DNA of 13,171 nucleotides from an uncultured Lachnospiraceae bacterium (GTDB lineage: Bacteria; Bacillota; Clostridia; Lachnospirales; Lachnospiraceae): NCBI GenBank assembly GCA_902476265.1, contig CABSCP010000066.1, positions 1-13,171 on the forward strand, in the 5' to 3' direction. Each line of letters opens with the position of its first letter. Within the stretch, counting starts at the first letter, position 1. This document shows, piece after piece, positions 6,832 through 13,171 of the stretch. A model generated the notes under the pieces. It made no database searches. It saw nothing but the letters and a program-made list of their open reading frames with translations, and was not told the DNA's origin. Position numbers and translations under genes: made by a program.

Positions 6832-6860
6832 ACTTTAGCATAGAACGGCAAGGTTGTCAA
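6832..6860 (-). promoter_or_regulatory. Predicted sigma-A promoter of tyrS leader
   Basis: On the minus strand a perfect -35 box TTGACA (6860-6855) is followed after 17 nt by TAAAGT (6837-6832), four of six matches to the -10 consensus. Transcription would start near 6825, giving a leader of about 465 nt before the tyrS ATG. It lies only about 22 nt after the end of the rhamnose mutarotase gene. Confidence 0.75.
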
Positions 6861-6882
6861 TATGACAAAAAATTTCTTGTTT

Positions 6883-7194
6883 TCAATCCAAGTGAAACAC
6901 TTCGTTCAGATCCACGCTCACCGGGCTGTTGTCAGGATTGGTTTCCATGATGTCGGCCATGAAATCCCACCATTTCCGGTTGATTGCGGTATCCGCGCCT
7001 TTCGCCCAGCGGGCTTCGTCTTCAATCTCGATGTAGCCAAACAGGGTCAGCGTTTCTTTATCCAGGAAAATGGTGTAATTTTTCCCGCCATACTCGTGGA
7101 TCATGTCCTTCATTTCGGGCCAGAGCAGATTGTGGCGGCGTTCGTATTCCGCTTCCTGTCCCGCGAACAGTTTCATTTTAAATCCTTTTCTCAC
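6883..7194 (-). CDS. rhaM: L-rhamnose mutarotase
   Basis: This 103-residue protein interconverts the alpha and beta anomers of L-rhamnose, supplying the form used by rhamnose isomerase. It aligns closely with Escherichia coli RhaM (104 residues): EYERRHNLLWPEM (Tyr17 and His21, matching the E. coli active-site Tyr18/His22), NYTIFLDKET, RKWWDFMADIM and NPDNSPVSVDLNEVFHL. It is a small cytoplasmic dimeric alpha/beta-barrel family. I choose the GTG at 7194: it is preceded by GAGGAGG at the right distance and gives VRKGFKM, matching RhaM's MIRKAFVM, while the upstream ATG at 7215 only adds MKNEEEK, which is the translated ribosome binding site. It is the last gene of the sugar operon, 10 nt after the YesL-like gene. 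No rhamnose isomerase, kinase or aldolase is nearby. No terminator follows before the tyrS promoter. Confidence 0.93.
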   Translation of the reverse strand: MRKGFKMKLFAGQEAEYERRHNLLWPEMKDMIHEYGGKNYTIFLDKETLTLFGYIEIEDEARWAKGADTAINRKWWDFMADIMETNPDNSPVSVDLNEVFHLD

Positions 7195-7204
7195 TTTTTC
7201 CTCC

Positions 7205-7819
7205 TCATTCTTCATTCCAGTTATATTTCGGAAAAATTATTTTTGACAGGACCAGGCTGTGCAGGTACGCGCATCCTCCTGCGGCAAACAGTAGCAGGGG
7301 CCAGAAAACAAAGATGCCCAGCGCCAGAAAGCAAAGGGTGATGACCAGCAGAAACAGGGTCCATCCCGGGTCTTTTAACGCGGTCATAAAGGCGAAGAAA
7401 AACTGTTTTTTCACTCCGGCATCCAGTCTTGCGGACAGGGGAAACAGCAGGACCGCCATGAGCAGGTACAGGAAGGTGAGCACCACAAAAAGCCAGAAGC
7501 CAAAGGTGCCAAAAGGTCCTTCCAGGTGGTAGTACCAGTAAAGGTCGCCGCCGAAAAATATACCCAGCACAAGCACGATGAGCCAAATTACGGTAGATTG
7601 TTTTGCGTTATCCCGAAAGGCTTTCCAGAAGCTTTTCCATAAATAGCATTCTTTGTTTTCCGCCATTTTCAGGGTCACATAGTAAAGGGCTGTGGTGGAC
7701 GCGCCTGCGGTGACCACTCCCAGGCAGCCGATGGCCCAGAATACAGTGAGCAGGAAAGCGTCCGCAACTCTTCCCATAAACCGCCACACGGGGTTGTCCA
7801 TATCAAACAGTTTCGCCAT
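7205..7819 (-). CDS. YesL-family (DUF624) membrane protein
   Basis: This 204-residue integral membrane protein has about five hydrophobic segments. It belongs to the YesL/DUF624 family: the N-terminus MAKLFDMDNPVWRFMGRVAD and the GVVTAGASTTALYYVTLKM segment near residues 34-52 are characteristic. The function is unknown. In Bacillus subtilis yesL heads the rhamnogalacturonan utilisation locus, and homologues recur beside CUT1 sugar transporters and glycoside hydrolases in Firmicutes, which is the situation here. A good GGAAGGG lies 7 nt before the ATG. The start overlaps the end of the upstream gene by 17 nt, so the two are probably translationally coupled. The gene is followed 10 nt later by rhaM. 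Confidence 0.88.
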   Translation of the reverse strand: MAKLFDMDNPVWRFMGRVADAFLLTVFWAIGCLGVVTAGASTTALYYVTLKMAENKECYLWKSFWKAFRDNAKQSTVIWLIVLVLGIFFGGDLYWYYHLEGPFGTFGFWLFVVLTFLYLLMAVLLFPLSARLDAGVKKQFFFAFMTALKDPGWTLFLLVITLCFLALGIFVFWPLLLFAAGGCAYLHSLVLSKIIFPKYNWNEE

Positions 7820-8429
7820 TTTCTATCCCTTCCTCCATCAGGCGGATGATCATTTCCGCCGCCAGTTTTCTGTGTTCCGAGTTATTCACCAAACAGAATA
7901 CGGGATTTTCCAGTTCGATCCCATATCGCTTGATCAAAGCGGTATTTTCCAGGCAGATTCCCACCGCTTTTCCCTCTTCGCTGTAAAAGATCCGGTCTCT
8001 GCAGGGTTTGGGCAGGTCTTCCCCAAAAATCTCTGTCAGATCCGCAAGGCCGTTCAATGCAGCAAAATGTTCCGCCACATCCGGTTCCCCAATCATAAAA
8101 TCCAGGTCTTTTCCAAAGATCCAGGCCGTTATTTTAGCCAGGTTGTCCATGGTATCCTGGTCCTGTGCTTTCAGATTCAGGGTTACAGAGCAGTCCAGTT
8201 CCACACGACAGGTATCTGCATCTCCTTCTGCCGCCCTCAGCATGTCTTCTTCCAGCCGTTCTATGGTTTCCTGTTCCGGATATTGGTTGATCAGGATCCC
8301 GGACAAAAGAATCTCCTTCTCCTTTCTGCCGTAGGAGACGGCAATCAGAAGAAGGAGGGCCGAAAGGAGGACAATCAGAAAGATTTTCCCTTTTTCATAA
8401 GTCAGGATGTGTTCCAACTTTTTTCTCAT
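7803..8429 (-). CDS. Single-pass membrane protein of unknown function in sugar operon
   Basis: I do not recognise this 208-residue protein with certainty. It has a short charged N-terminus (MRKKLEHILTYEKGK), one hydrophobic segment at about 16-33, then a soluble domain of about 170 residues expected outside the cell by the positive-inside rule. The soluble part contains KITAWIFGKDLDFMIGEPDV, FAALNGLADLTEIFGEDL and a late AEMIIRLMEEGIE helix. The DxMIG...DV...F..L..L.DL pattern resembles the hinge/lobe part of extracellular solute-binding proteins, so it may be a reduced, anchored relative of one; this is only a pattern impression. I place the start at 8429 (GGAG 6 nt upstream) rather than the in-frame ATGs at 8441 and 8453. 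It lies between the GH88 gene and the YesL-like gene and overlaps the latter by 17 nt. Confidence 0.7.
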   Translation of the reverse strand: MRKKLEHILTYEKGKIFLIVLLSALLLLIAVSYGRKEKEILLSGILINQYPEQETIERLEEDMLRAAEGDADTCRVELDCSVTLNLKAQDQDTMDNLAKITAWIFGKDLDFMIGEPDVAEHFAALNGLADLTEIFGEDLPKPCRDRIFYSEEGKAVGICLENTALIKRYGIELENPVFCLVNNSEHRKLAAEMIIRLMEEGIENGETV

Positions 8430-8481
8430 TGTACACTCCATTCCGGCTGTCATTCCTGTTTTTTTGATTCATTTTTGACGC

Positions 8482-9645
8482 TTACCAGTACAGCTTCCAG
8501 TCCCTTTGCAGGCGGGTCAGGGCTTCCATGTAGAAGTAGTCGCCCCAGGAGTTGCATTCGTCCACCCCGTACGGGTTACAGGTGTTATAGGGCGATTTTT
8601 TGGAGTAGGTGCTGTGCAGCACCAGGCCGTTGGAAACCGCCGGGTCTTTCACCGCATAGCTGTCATAAAGGGATTTCATGAACTGCCCCGCCAGCTTCCG
8701 GTAAACGGCAGCGTCCTCTTCGTCCATATATTTTGCCATTTCCAGCATGCCGCATGCGGCGATGGATGCAGAAGAAGAATCCCTGGGTTCTTCGTTTCCC
8801 GTTGTGAACTCCAGATCCCAGTAGGGGATCATGTCTTCGGGAAGGTGTTTTAAGAAATAATCCGCCACCCGTTTAAAGGTTTCAATATATTCTTTGCGGC
8901 CCGTATATTTGTAAGCCAGCGCACAGCCGTAAATTCCCCAGGCCTGTCCTCTTGCCCAGGCGGAGCCGTCCCGGTAGCCCTGGCAGGTTGCGCCATGGTC
9001 CGGTTCTCCGGTTTCCATATTAAAGAAGAAGGTGTGCCAGGTGGAATAGTCCTCCCGGATCACGGTGCGCATCGCTGTGTGGATGTGTTTTTCCGCAATA
9101 TCCCGGTATTTGGAGTCCCCTGTTTCCTCGGATGCCCAATACAAAAGCGGGAGGTTTAACAGGCAGTCGATGATGAGCCTGTAGTTTTCCGGCGCATTCA
9201 TCGGCCCCCAGGCCTGGATGAACTCCCCTACCGGATGGTATCTGGTGATGAGCTGATCCGCCGCCATGATGGCTGCTTTCTTCGCTTTTTCATTTCCGGT
9301 GAGTTTATAGGCGGCCACACAGGAGGGGGAGTATAAAAATCCCATATCATGGTGGTCTACGGAAATTTTATTCAGGATTCTGTCATAGAAGCTGTCCACC
9401 TGCACAAAGGCCGCTTCTTTTAAGCGCTCATCCCTGCAGTATTCATAAGCGAGCCAGATTTCCCCCGTCCAGAAGCCGTTAGTCCAATCCACATTTTCGA
9501 TGGGGCGGTAAAAGTTGTCAACGCTGGCGCAATCCTGGAATTTCTCCGTAAATTCCGGCAGGTTACGGATCACCTGTTCCGATGCAAATCTCAATCCTTC
9601 TTCCACTTCCCCGGCGCCAATCACCGGCATTCCCTCAAACATCAT
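8482..9645 (-). CDS. GH88-family unsaturated uronyl hydrolase
   Basis: This 387-residue protein, with no signal peptide and so cytoplasmic, belongs to the unsaturated glucuronyl hydrolase group. Such enzymes hydrate the 4,5-double bond of the unsaturated uronic acid that polysaccharide lyases leave at the non-reducing end, so that the residue falls off. Expected (alpha/alpha)6-barrel motifs are seen: NVDWTNGFWTGEIWLAYE (51-68), DHHDMGFLY (97-105), LIIDCLLNLPLL (157-168), GYRDGSAWARGQAWGIYG (about 222-240), DSSSASIAACGMLEM and NSWGDYFYMEALTR. Asp100 and Asp160, 60 residues apart, match the catalytic pair Asp88/Asp149 of the Bacillus GL1 enzyme. Family GH88 fits better than GH105, but the rhamnose mutarotase in the operon leaves a rhamnogalacturonyl-type substrate open. 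The ATG at 9645 follows AAAGGAG by 8 nt. It lies directly after the transporter genes, 38 nt from the MalG-type permease. Confidence 0.92.
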   Translation of the reverse strand: MMFEGMPVIGAGEVEEGLRFASEQVIRNLPEFTEKFQDCASVDNFYRPIENVDWTNGFWTGEIWLAYEYCRDERLKEAAFVQVDSFYDRILNKISVDHHDMGFLYSPSCVAAYKLTGNEKAKKAAIMAADQLITRYHPVGEFIQAWGPMNAPENYRLIIDCLLNLPLLYWASEETGDSKYRDIAEKHIHTAMRTVIREDYSTWHTFFFNMETGEPDHGATCQGYRDGSAWARGQAWGIYGCALAYKYTGRKEYIETFKRVADYFLKHLPEDMIPYWDLEFTTGNEEPRDSSSASIAACGMLEMAKYMDEEDAAVYRKLAGQFMKSLYDSYAVKDPAVSNGLVLHSTYSKKSPYNTCNPYGVDECNSWGDYFYMEALTRLQRDWKLYW

Positions 9646-9683
9646 ACGTTTTTCTCCTTTGAATCTGGTGTTTTTTTCTTATT

Positions 9684-10547
9684 TTACCCTTTCAGGCCGG
9701 TGGATGCAACACCTTCCACGAAATATTTCTGGAGGCATAAAAAGACGATGATGACCGGAATCAGGGAGACTACGGAACCGGCCATGATGAGTCCGTATTC
9801 CGCGCTGTACTGGCCGATGAACATTTTTAAGCCCAGCTGTATGGTTTTCTTGGTTTCTGTTTTTAAGTAGATCAGAGGTCCCAGATAGTCGTTCCAGGTG
9901 TTCACAAAGGTGAATATGGTAAGGGTGGACAGCGCCGGTTTTGACAACGGCAGCATGATGGTGGTGTAAATCCGGTATTCGCTCATCCCGTCGATCCGGG
10001 CCGCTTCACACAGTTCCCCGGGAATGCCTTCATAGAACTGTTTCATCAGGAATACGCCGAAGGCGGAAAAGGCCTGGAGACAGATCATTGCCAGCAGTTT
10101 ATCATTCAGGCCCATGCTGCGCATCATGATGAACTGGGGCACCATATATACTTGCCAGGGCATGGCGATGGTAGCGATGTATGCCATGAACAGCGCATTT
10201 TTATGTTTGAACTCCAGTTTTGCGAAGGAGTATGCCGCAAAGCTGCTGGTCAACAGCTGTAAAAATGTCACCACAATGGTCAGAAATACGGTGTTTTCCA
10301 CAAATTTTAAGAGCGGGATTTTGGTCCAGATCTTCACATAGTTATCCCACTTTGGCACTTCCGGGATCCAGACAAAGGGGTCCATGATAAAAACTTCCCG
10401 GTTGGATTTTATGGAAGCGGAAAGCATCCATAAAAAGGGGACGATCATCATTGCCGTAATCAGGAGCAAAATCAGGTATATGCCGATTTTTCCGGCAATG
10501 GCCGCCTGTCTGGCGGATCTGTATTTTTTTGAAGCCGTGTTTTTCAT
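9684..10547 (-). CDS. Sugar ABC transporter permease, MalG type
   Basis: This 287-residue inner-membrane permease is of the carbohydrate uptake-1 (CUT1) family. It has about six hydrophobic segments, starting with a long one at about 21-42. The EAA loop that docks the ATPase is EAARIDGMSEYRIY to about residue 204, followed by PLSKPAL. The C-terminal end QKYFVEGVASTGLKG is a typical MalG-type ending (FVxGxxxGxxKG). With the MalF-type partner it forms the membrane channel for oligosaccharide import. GGAGAGGAGG stands 12 nt from the ATG, a longer spacing than usual, and no closer alternative start is available. It is 26 nt downstream of the MalF-type gene. Confidence 0.95.
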   Translation of the reverse strand: MKNTASKKYRSARQAAIAGKIGIYLILLLITAMMIVPFLWMLSASIKSNREVFIMDPFVWIPEVPKWDNYVKIWTKIPLLKFVENTVFLTIVVTFLQLLTSSFAAYSFAKLEFKHKNALFMAYIATIAMPWQVYMVPQFIMMRSMGLNDKLLAMICLQAFSAFGVFLMKQFYEGIPGELCEAARIDGMSEYRIYTTIMLPLSKPALSTLTIFTFVNTWNDYLGPLIYLKTETKKTIQLGLKMFIGQYSAEYGLIMAGSVVSLIPVIIVFLCLQKYFVEGVASTGLKG

Positions 10548-10573
10548 CGTTTTGTCGTTCCTCCTCTCCCGCT

Positions 10574-11623
10574 TTACGCTTCCAGTTTCTTTTCATACCG
10601 GAACTGAATCAGGGTGATGGCCAGCACCAGCACAAACAGCACCATGGCAATCGCGCTGGAGTATCCCAGATCCCAGTAGTTGAATGCGTTCTGATAGATA
10701 TAGTAGACCAGTACTGTGGCGGAAGTGGACAGTTTTCCGTCCCCGCCGCCTGCAAGCATCACTGCGATGTCGTATACTTTAAAGCAGTTGATGGTCAGCA
10801 TCACCACCACGAAGAAGGTGGTGGAACGAAGCTGGGGCCAGGTAATGTATTTGAATTTCTGCCAGGTATTGGCGCCGTCTAAGCTGCCCGCTTCATACAG
10901 TTCCGCGGAAATCCCCTGTAAGCCCGCCAAATAGATGACCATGTAATAGCCCATGTATTTCCATACGGAAAAGAGGATCAGGGTGACCAGCACCAGTCCG
11001 CCGGAAAACCATTTGGGAAGGCTGGACTGAGGCACTTTAAACAGGGTCAGCAAAAGGTAGTTCACCGGGCCTTTGGAGGGGTGGAAAATCATACTCCACA
11101 CCGCTGTAATCGCTACCAGGGAGGCTACATAGGGGAAGAAGGCCACGGTTCTGAAGATGCCCCGCGCCCTGATTTTCTGGTTTAATACGATGGCCAGCGC
11201 CAGGGAAGCAATCATAGTCAGCGGCACGGTTCCCACACAGTAGATCAGGGTATTTCTCAAGGCTGCGGTAAAAAACGTATCGGAGGGCAGCCGCTTAAAA
11301 TTGGAAAGTCCTACAAAACTAATGGCATTGCTGCCGTCCCAGTCCATAAATGCGAGTAAAAAGGCGAAAACGATCGGAATCAGGGTGAACACGGCAAACC
11401 CGATAAAGTTCGGCGCAATAAACGAATATGCCACCAGATCCCTTTTCGCTTCCCTGCTGATCCTCCGGTTATTTCTCAGTGCGGTTTCCTTCCGGTGCAG
11501 CGTTTCCCGCCTTGCGATCAGCTTCTGCTTTTTTTTCAAGTCCTTCTCGACGCGGATTTCATCCATCAGACGGGCACAGTCCGCTTCCAGCTGCTTTACC
11601 TGAGCTGCTTTTTTTTCGTTCAT
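10574..11623 (-). CDS. Sugar ABC transporter permease, MalF type, with N-terminal helical extension
   Basis: This 349-residue CUT1 permease is the partner of the MalG-type protein. The membrane core begins at about residue 63 with AYSFIAPNFIGFAVFTLIPI and contains FVGLSNFKR, RTVAFFPYVASLVAITAVWS and the EAA loop EAGSLDGANTWQKFKYITWP at about 244-263. Unusually, residues 1-61 form a highly charged Lys/Glu/Arg-rich stretch with heptad-like spacing (QVKQLEADCARLMDEI, KKKQKLIARRETLHRKE), likely a cytoplasmic coiled coil before the first membrane segment; most family members have a short N-terminus. The start is supported by GGAAG 4 nt before the ATG; no better-placed start with a ribosome site occurs closer to the membrane core. 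It follows the binding-protein gene after an 88-nt spacer holding a hairpin. The ATPase subunit is not encoded here; CUT1 systems in Firmicutes often share one MsmX/MalK-type ATPase encoded elsewhere. Confidence 0.94.
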   Translation of the reverse strand: MNEKKAAQVKQLEADCARLMDEIRVEKDLKKKQKLIARRETLHRKETALRNNRRISREAKRDLVAYSFIAPNFIGFAVFTLIPIVFAFLLAFMDWDGSNAISFVGLSNFKRLPSDTFFTAALRNTLIYCVGTVPLTMIASLALAIVLNQKIRARGIFRTVAFFPYVASLVAITAVWSMIFHPSKGPVNYLLLTLFKVPQSSLPKWFSGGLVLVTLILFSVWKYMGYYMVIYLAGLQGISAELYEAGSLDGANTWQKFKYITWPQLRSTTFFVVVMLTINCFKVYDIAVMLAGGGDGKLSTSATVLVYYIYQNAFNYWDLGYSSAIAMVLFVLVLAITLIQFRYEKKLEA

Positions 11624-11668
11624 CTTTCTTCCGTAAGCCCAAGAAGGCTTTCTCCTTTCTCATAGTTT

Positions 11669-11692
11669 GGGGCCGGTAACAATACCAGCCCC
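11669..11692 (-). promoter_or_regulatory. Intercistronic hairpin between binding protein and permease genes
   Basis: On the minus strand GGGGCTGGTA pairs with TACCGGCCCC (one G:U pair) around a 4-nt loop. No U tract follows on the minus strand (AAACTATGAG), so it is not a full terminator for the operon. Such hairpins after binding-protein genes commonly slow 3' decay and favour a higher amount of binding protein than permease. The T run on its right side would make it terminator-like only for plus-strand transcription, where no gene exists. Confidence 0.7.
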
Positions 11693-11711
11693 CTTTTTAT
11701 GCCAATTTCTG

Positions 11712-13091
11712 TTATTTGCCAAGCACCTTGGAAACTTCTTCGGTCATTTTCGCAATTCCGTCGTCCACCGTCATTTCACGGTTCATGATGGATTTGTGGT
11801 AGGTATCCAGGATGTCGTTGATTTCGGATACGTTTTCCGCATAGGGAACTTCCAGGTACAGGTTGGAAACGCTCAGCGCTTCTTTGCTGGCTTCATCCGT
11901 CGGGAATCCTTCCAGGCCGGAAATGATGCCTGCTACTTCGTCGTTCATCAGAGCGGGGAAGTTGCCGGTCTGAGCCATCACCTTTGCGCCTTCTTCTCCG
12001 GAAACCCATTTTACGAAATCAAATGCCGCTTCTTTCTGATCAGATACGCTGGTCACGGCCAGGCCTGTGATAGTGCCCAGTGTGGAGCCCGCTTCCACGC
12101 CTTCTGCATGAGGATATTTCACCATGCCCCAGTTGCCGCACAAAGATGCGTCATATTCGCCGCTGGCGATGTTTGCGATCAGAGTGGAAATGAACCAGGA
12201 ACCCATGTTCATCATGGCGACATCACCGCCGGAAAACGCTGCGGAGTAATGGAGGCCTTCCGCACTCAAATCCGCATAATTTCTGCAGATCTGATCATCT
12301 TCCTGCTTCAATACCATTTCATAATAAGGTTTGAAGAAATCGTACTGACCGTCTAAAATTGTATGCTTTCCGTCCAGAACGCCGAACAGCTGTACCGCGC
12401 TTCTCCAGGTGTGGTAATGGGTGCCGTAAACCTGGGCGCCAAAGGTAGGATCGGCAACTTTTCTTGCCAGCGCATCATATTCTTCAAAAGTCATGTCATT
12501 TGTGGGATATTCTACACCTGCCGCATCAAAGATATCTTTGTTGTAGAATACGACCCAGAAGTCATTTCTGAAAGGCAGTTCATACAGTTTGCCGTCCACG
12601 GTCACCTGCTTGTCAACGCCGCCGTACTGGCTTAAATCGATGCCTGCATCCGCGATATAGCTGTCAAGAGGTTCCAGCGTATTCTTGGAAACCAGGGTCG
12701 CGTAACCGGGCACGTCCTTGATTGTCACAACGTCAAAATCGGAACCGCTGCCGGATAATTCCGTCGCCAGAACTGTCATATAATCTGTGGAACCTAAGTC
12801 TGTCATTTCGATGGTCACATTGGGGTTCGCCGCTTCATAAGCGTCTTTTAACGCCACCCAGTAAGGGGTGATATCCTTATCCCAGATCGCCCATTTTAAG
12901 GTAACCGCTTCGCCGCCGGCCGCTTCGTCTGCCGCTGCAGTATCCGCCGTGGTTTCTGCAGGCGCTGCCTGAGACTGTTCTTCTTTCGCCGGAGCAGACG
13001 CCGCCGTATCGGCGGGTGCGCTGCCGCATCCGGCCAGTGTTCCTGTAAGCATTGCCGCAGCCAAAAGAACGCTTAAAACTTTTTTCTTCAT
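11712..13091 (-). CDS. Sugar-binding lipoprotein of CUT1 ABC transporter
   Basis: This 459-residue extracellular solute-binding protein (family 1) captures an oligosaccharide and delivers it to the two permeases encoded next. The N-terminus is a lipoprotein signal peptide with lipobox LAGC, the modified Cys being residue 22. An Ala/Glu/Thr-rich linker runs to about residue 60. The mature domain starts at VTLKWAIWDKD and includes AYEAANPNVTIEM, DFDVVTIKDVPGYA, GKLYELPFRNDFWVVFYNKD, and the late WVSGEEGAKVMAQTGNFPAL, all typical of the family. The ligand cannot be read from sequence; the operon suggests an uronate-containing oligosaccharide. GGGAGG is 9 nt before the ATG. It is the first gene of the operon in this window, its start 25 nt inside the right terminal repeat. 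A micro-frame opened by the ATG in that repeat ends in TGA overlapping this ATG. Confidence 0.95.
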   Translation of the reverse strand: MKKKVLSVLLAAAMLTGTLAGCGSAPADTAASAPAKEEQSQAAPAETTADTAAADEAAGGEAVTLKWAIWDKDITPYWVALKDAYEAANPNVTIEMTDLGSTDYMTVLATELSGSGSDFDVVTIKDVPGYATLVSKNTLEPLDSYIADAGIDLSQYGGVDKQVTVDGKLYELPFRNDFWVVFYNKDIFDAAGVEYPTNDMTFEEYDALARKVADPTFGAQVYGTHYHTWRSAVQLFGVLDGKHTILDGQYDFFKPYYEMVLKQEDDQICRNYADLSAEGLHYSAAFSGGDVAMMNMGSWFISTLIANIASGEYDASLCGNWGMVKYPHAEGVEAGSTLGTITGLAVTSVSDQKEAAFDFVKWVSGEEGAKVMAQTGNFPALMNDEVAGIISGLEGFPTDEASKEALSVSNLYLEVPYAENVSEINDILDTYHKSIMNREMTVDDGIAKMTEEVSKVLGK

Positions 13092-13116
13092 GATGAAATT
13101 CCTCCCTTTTTGTTAA

Positions 13117-13171
13117 ATAAGTTCTCGGAATTCTCAGCCCTCATTTTTCAAGGCTTCCCATCCCTTTATTA
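13117..13171 (-). repeat. Right copy of exact 55-bp terminal inverted repeat
   Basis: This is the exact reverse complement of bases 1-55 and runs to the last base of the window. Read on the minus strand, it ends 25 nt before the start codon of the sugar-binding lipoprotein gene. Promoter elements for the sugar operon are not evident inside it, so they probably lie beyond the window or in an unseen part of a longer repeat. Confidence 0.97.

Noticed and set aside
7692..8681. Long plus-strand frame of 329 codons opposite the sugar operon
   Set aside because: It spans parts of three genes with clear features on the other strand, is Phe/His/Ser rich in a way typical of antisense frames, and has no ribosome site.
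11669..11700. Plus-strand intrinsic terminator at the hairpin before the permease gene
   Set aside because: It has a T run on the plus side, but there is no plus-strand gene for it to serve; it is better explained as an intercistronic hairpin of the minus-strand operon.

Overview
The window looks like chromosomal DNA of an endospore-forming, anaerobic-type Firmicute of the Clostridia, most likely Lachnospiraceae. The grounds are a clear spoIVA gene, a T-box-controlled tyrS, strong GGAGG-type ribosome binding sites, and a CUT1 sugar-transport operon without its own ATPase. The lineage is inferred from gene content, not from a marker tree.

Layout, left to right. Positions 1-55 and 13117-13171 are an exact 55-bp inverted repeat at the two ends of the window; each copy lies 23-25 nt upstream of an inward-facing start codon. 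Just inside the left copy is a secreted VanW-domain protein (+). It converges, across a strong bidirectional terminator, on a MATE-family exporter (-) with its own promoter. Next come a heptad-repeat coiled-coil protein (-) whose 3' end carries a one-base frameshift, spoIVA (-), and tyrS (-) with a 5' T-box leader reading a UAC tyrosine specifier. The right half, 6883-13091, is one apparent operon on the minus strand. In order of transcription it encodes a sugar-binding lipoprotein, MalF-type permease, MalG-type permease, a GH88 unsaturated uronyl hydrolase, a single-pass membrane protein of unknown function, a YesL-like membrane protein and L-rhamnose mutarotase (GTG start).

How the parts fit. 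The operon looks like a module for importing unsaturated uronic-acid oligosaccharides made outside the cell by a polysaccharide lyase, cleaving off the unsaturated residue inside, and handling released L-rhamnose. Rhamnogalacturonan-type or other rhamnose plus uronate glycans are the natural candidates. The ATPase, the lyase, the regulator and the rhamnose catabolic genes are not in the window.

Most worth a second look: the exact 55-bp inverted repeat bounding the window (invertible segment, flanking repeats, or an assembly-graph boundary); a long hairpin between tyrS and spoIVA that looks like the tyrS terminator while burying the spoIVA ribosome binding site; the frameshifted coiled-coil gene; and the unidentified membrane protein in the sugar operon. 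No CRISPR array, tRNA, rRNA, transposase or integrase was seen.
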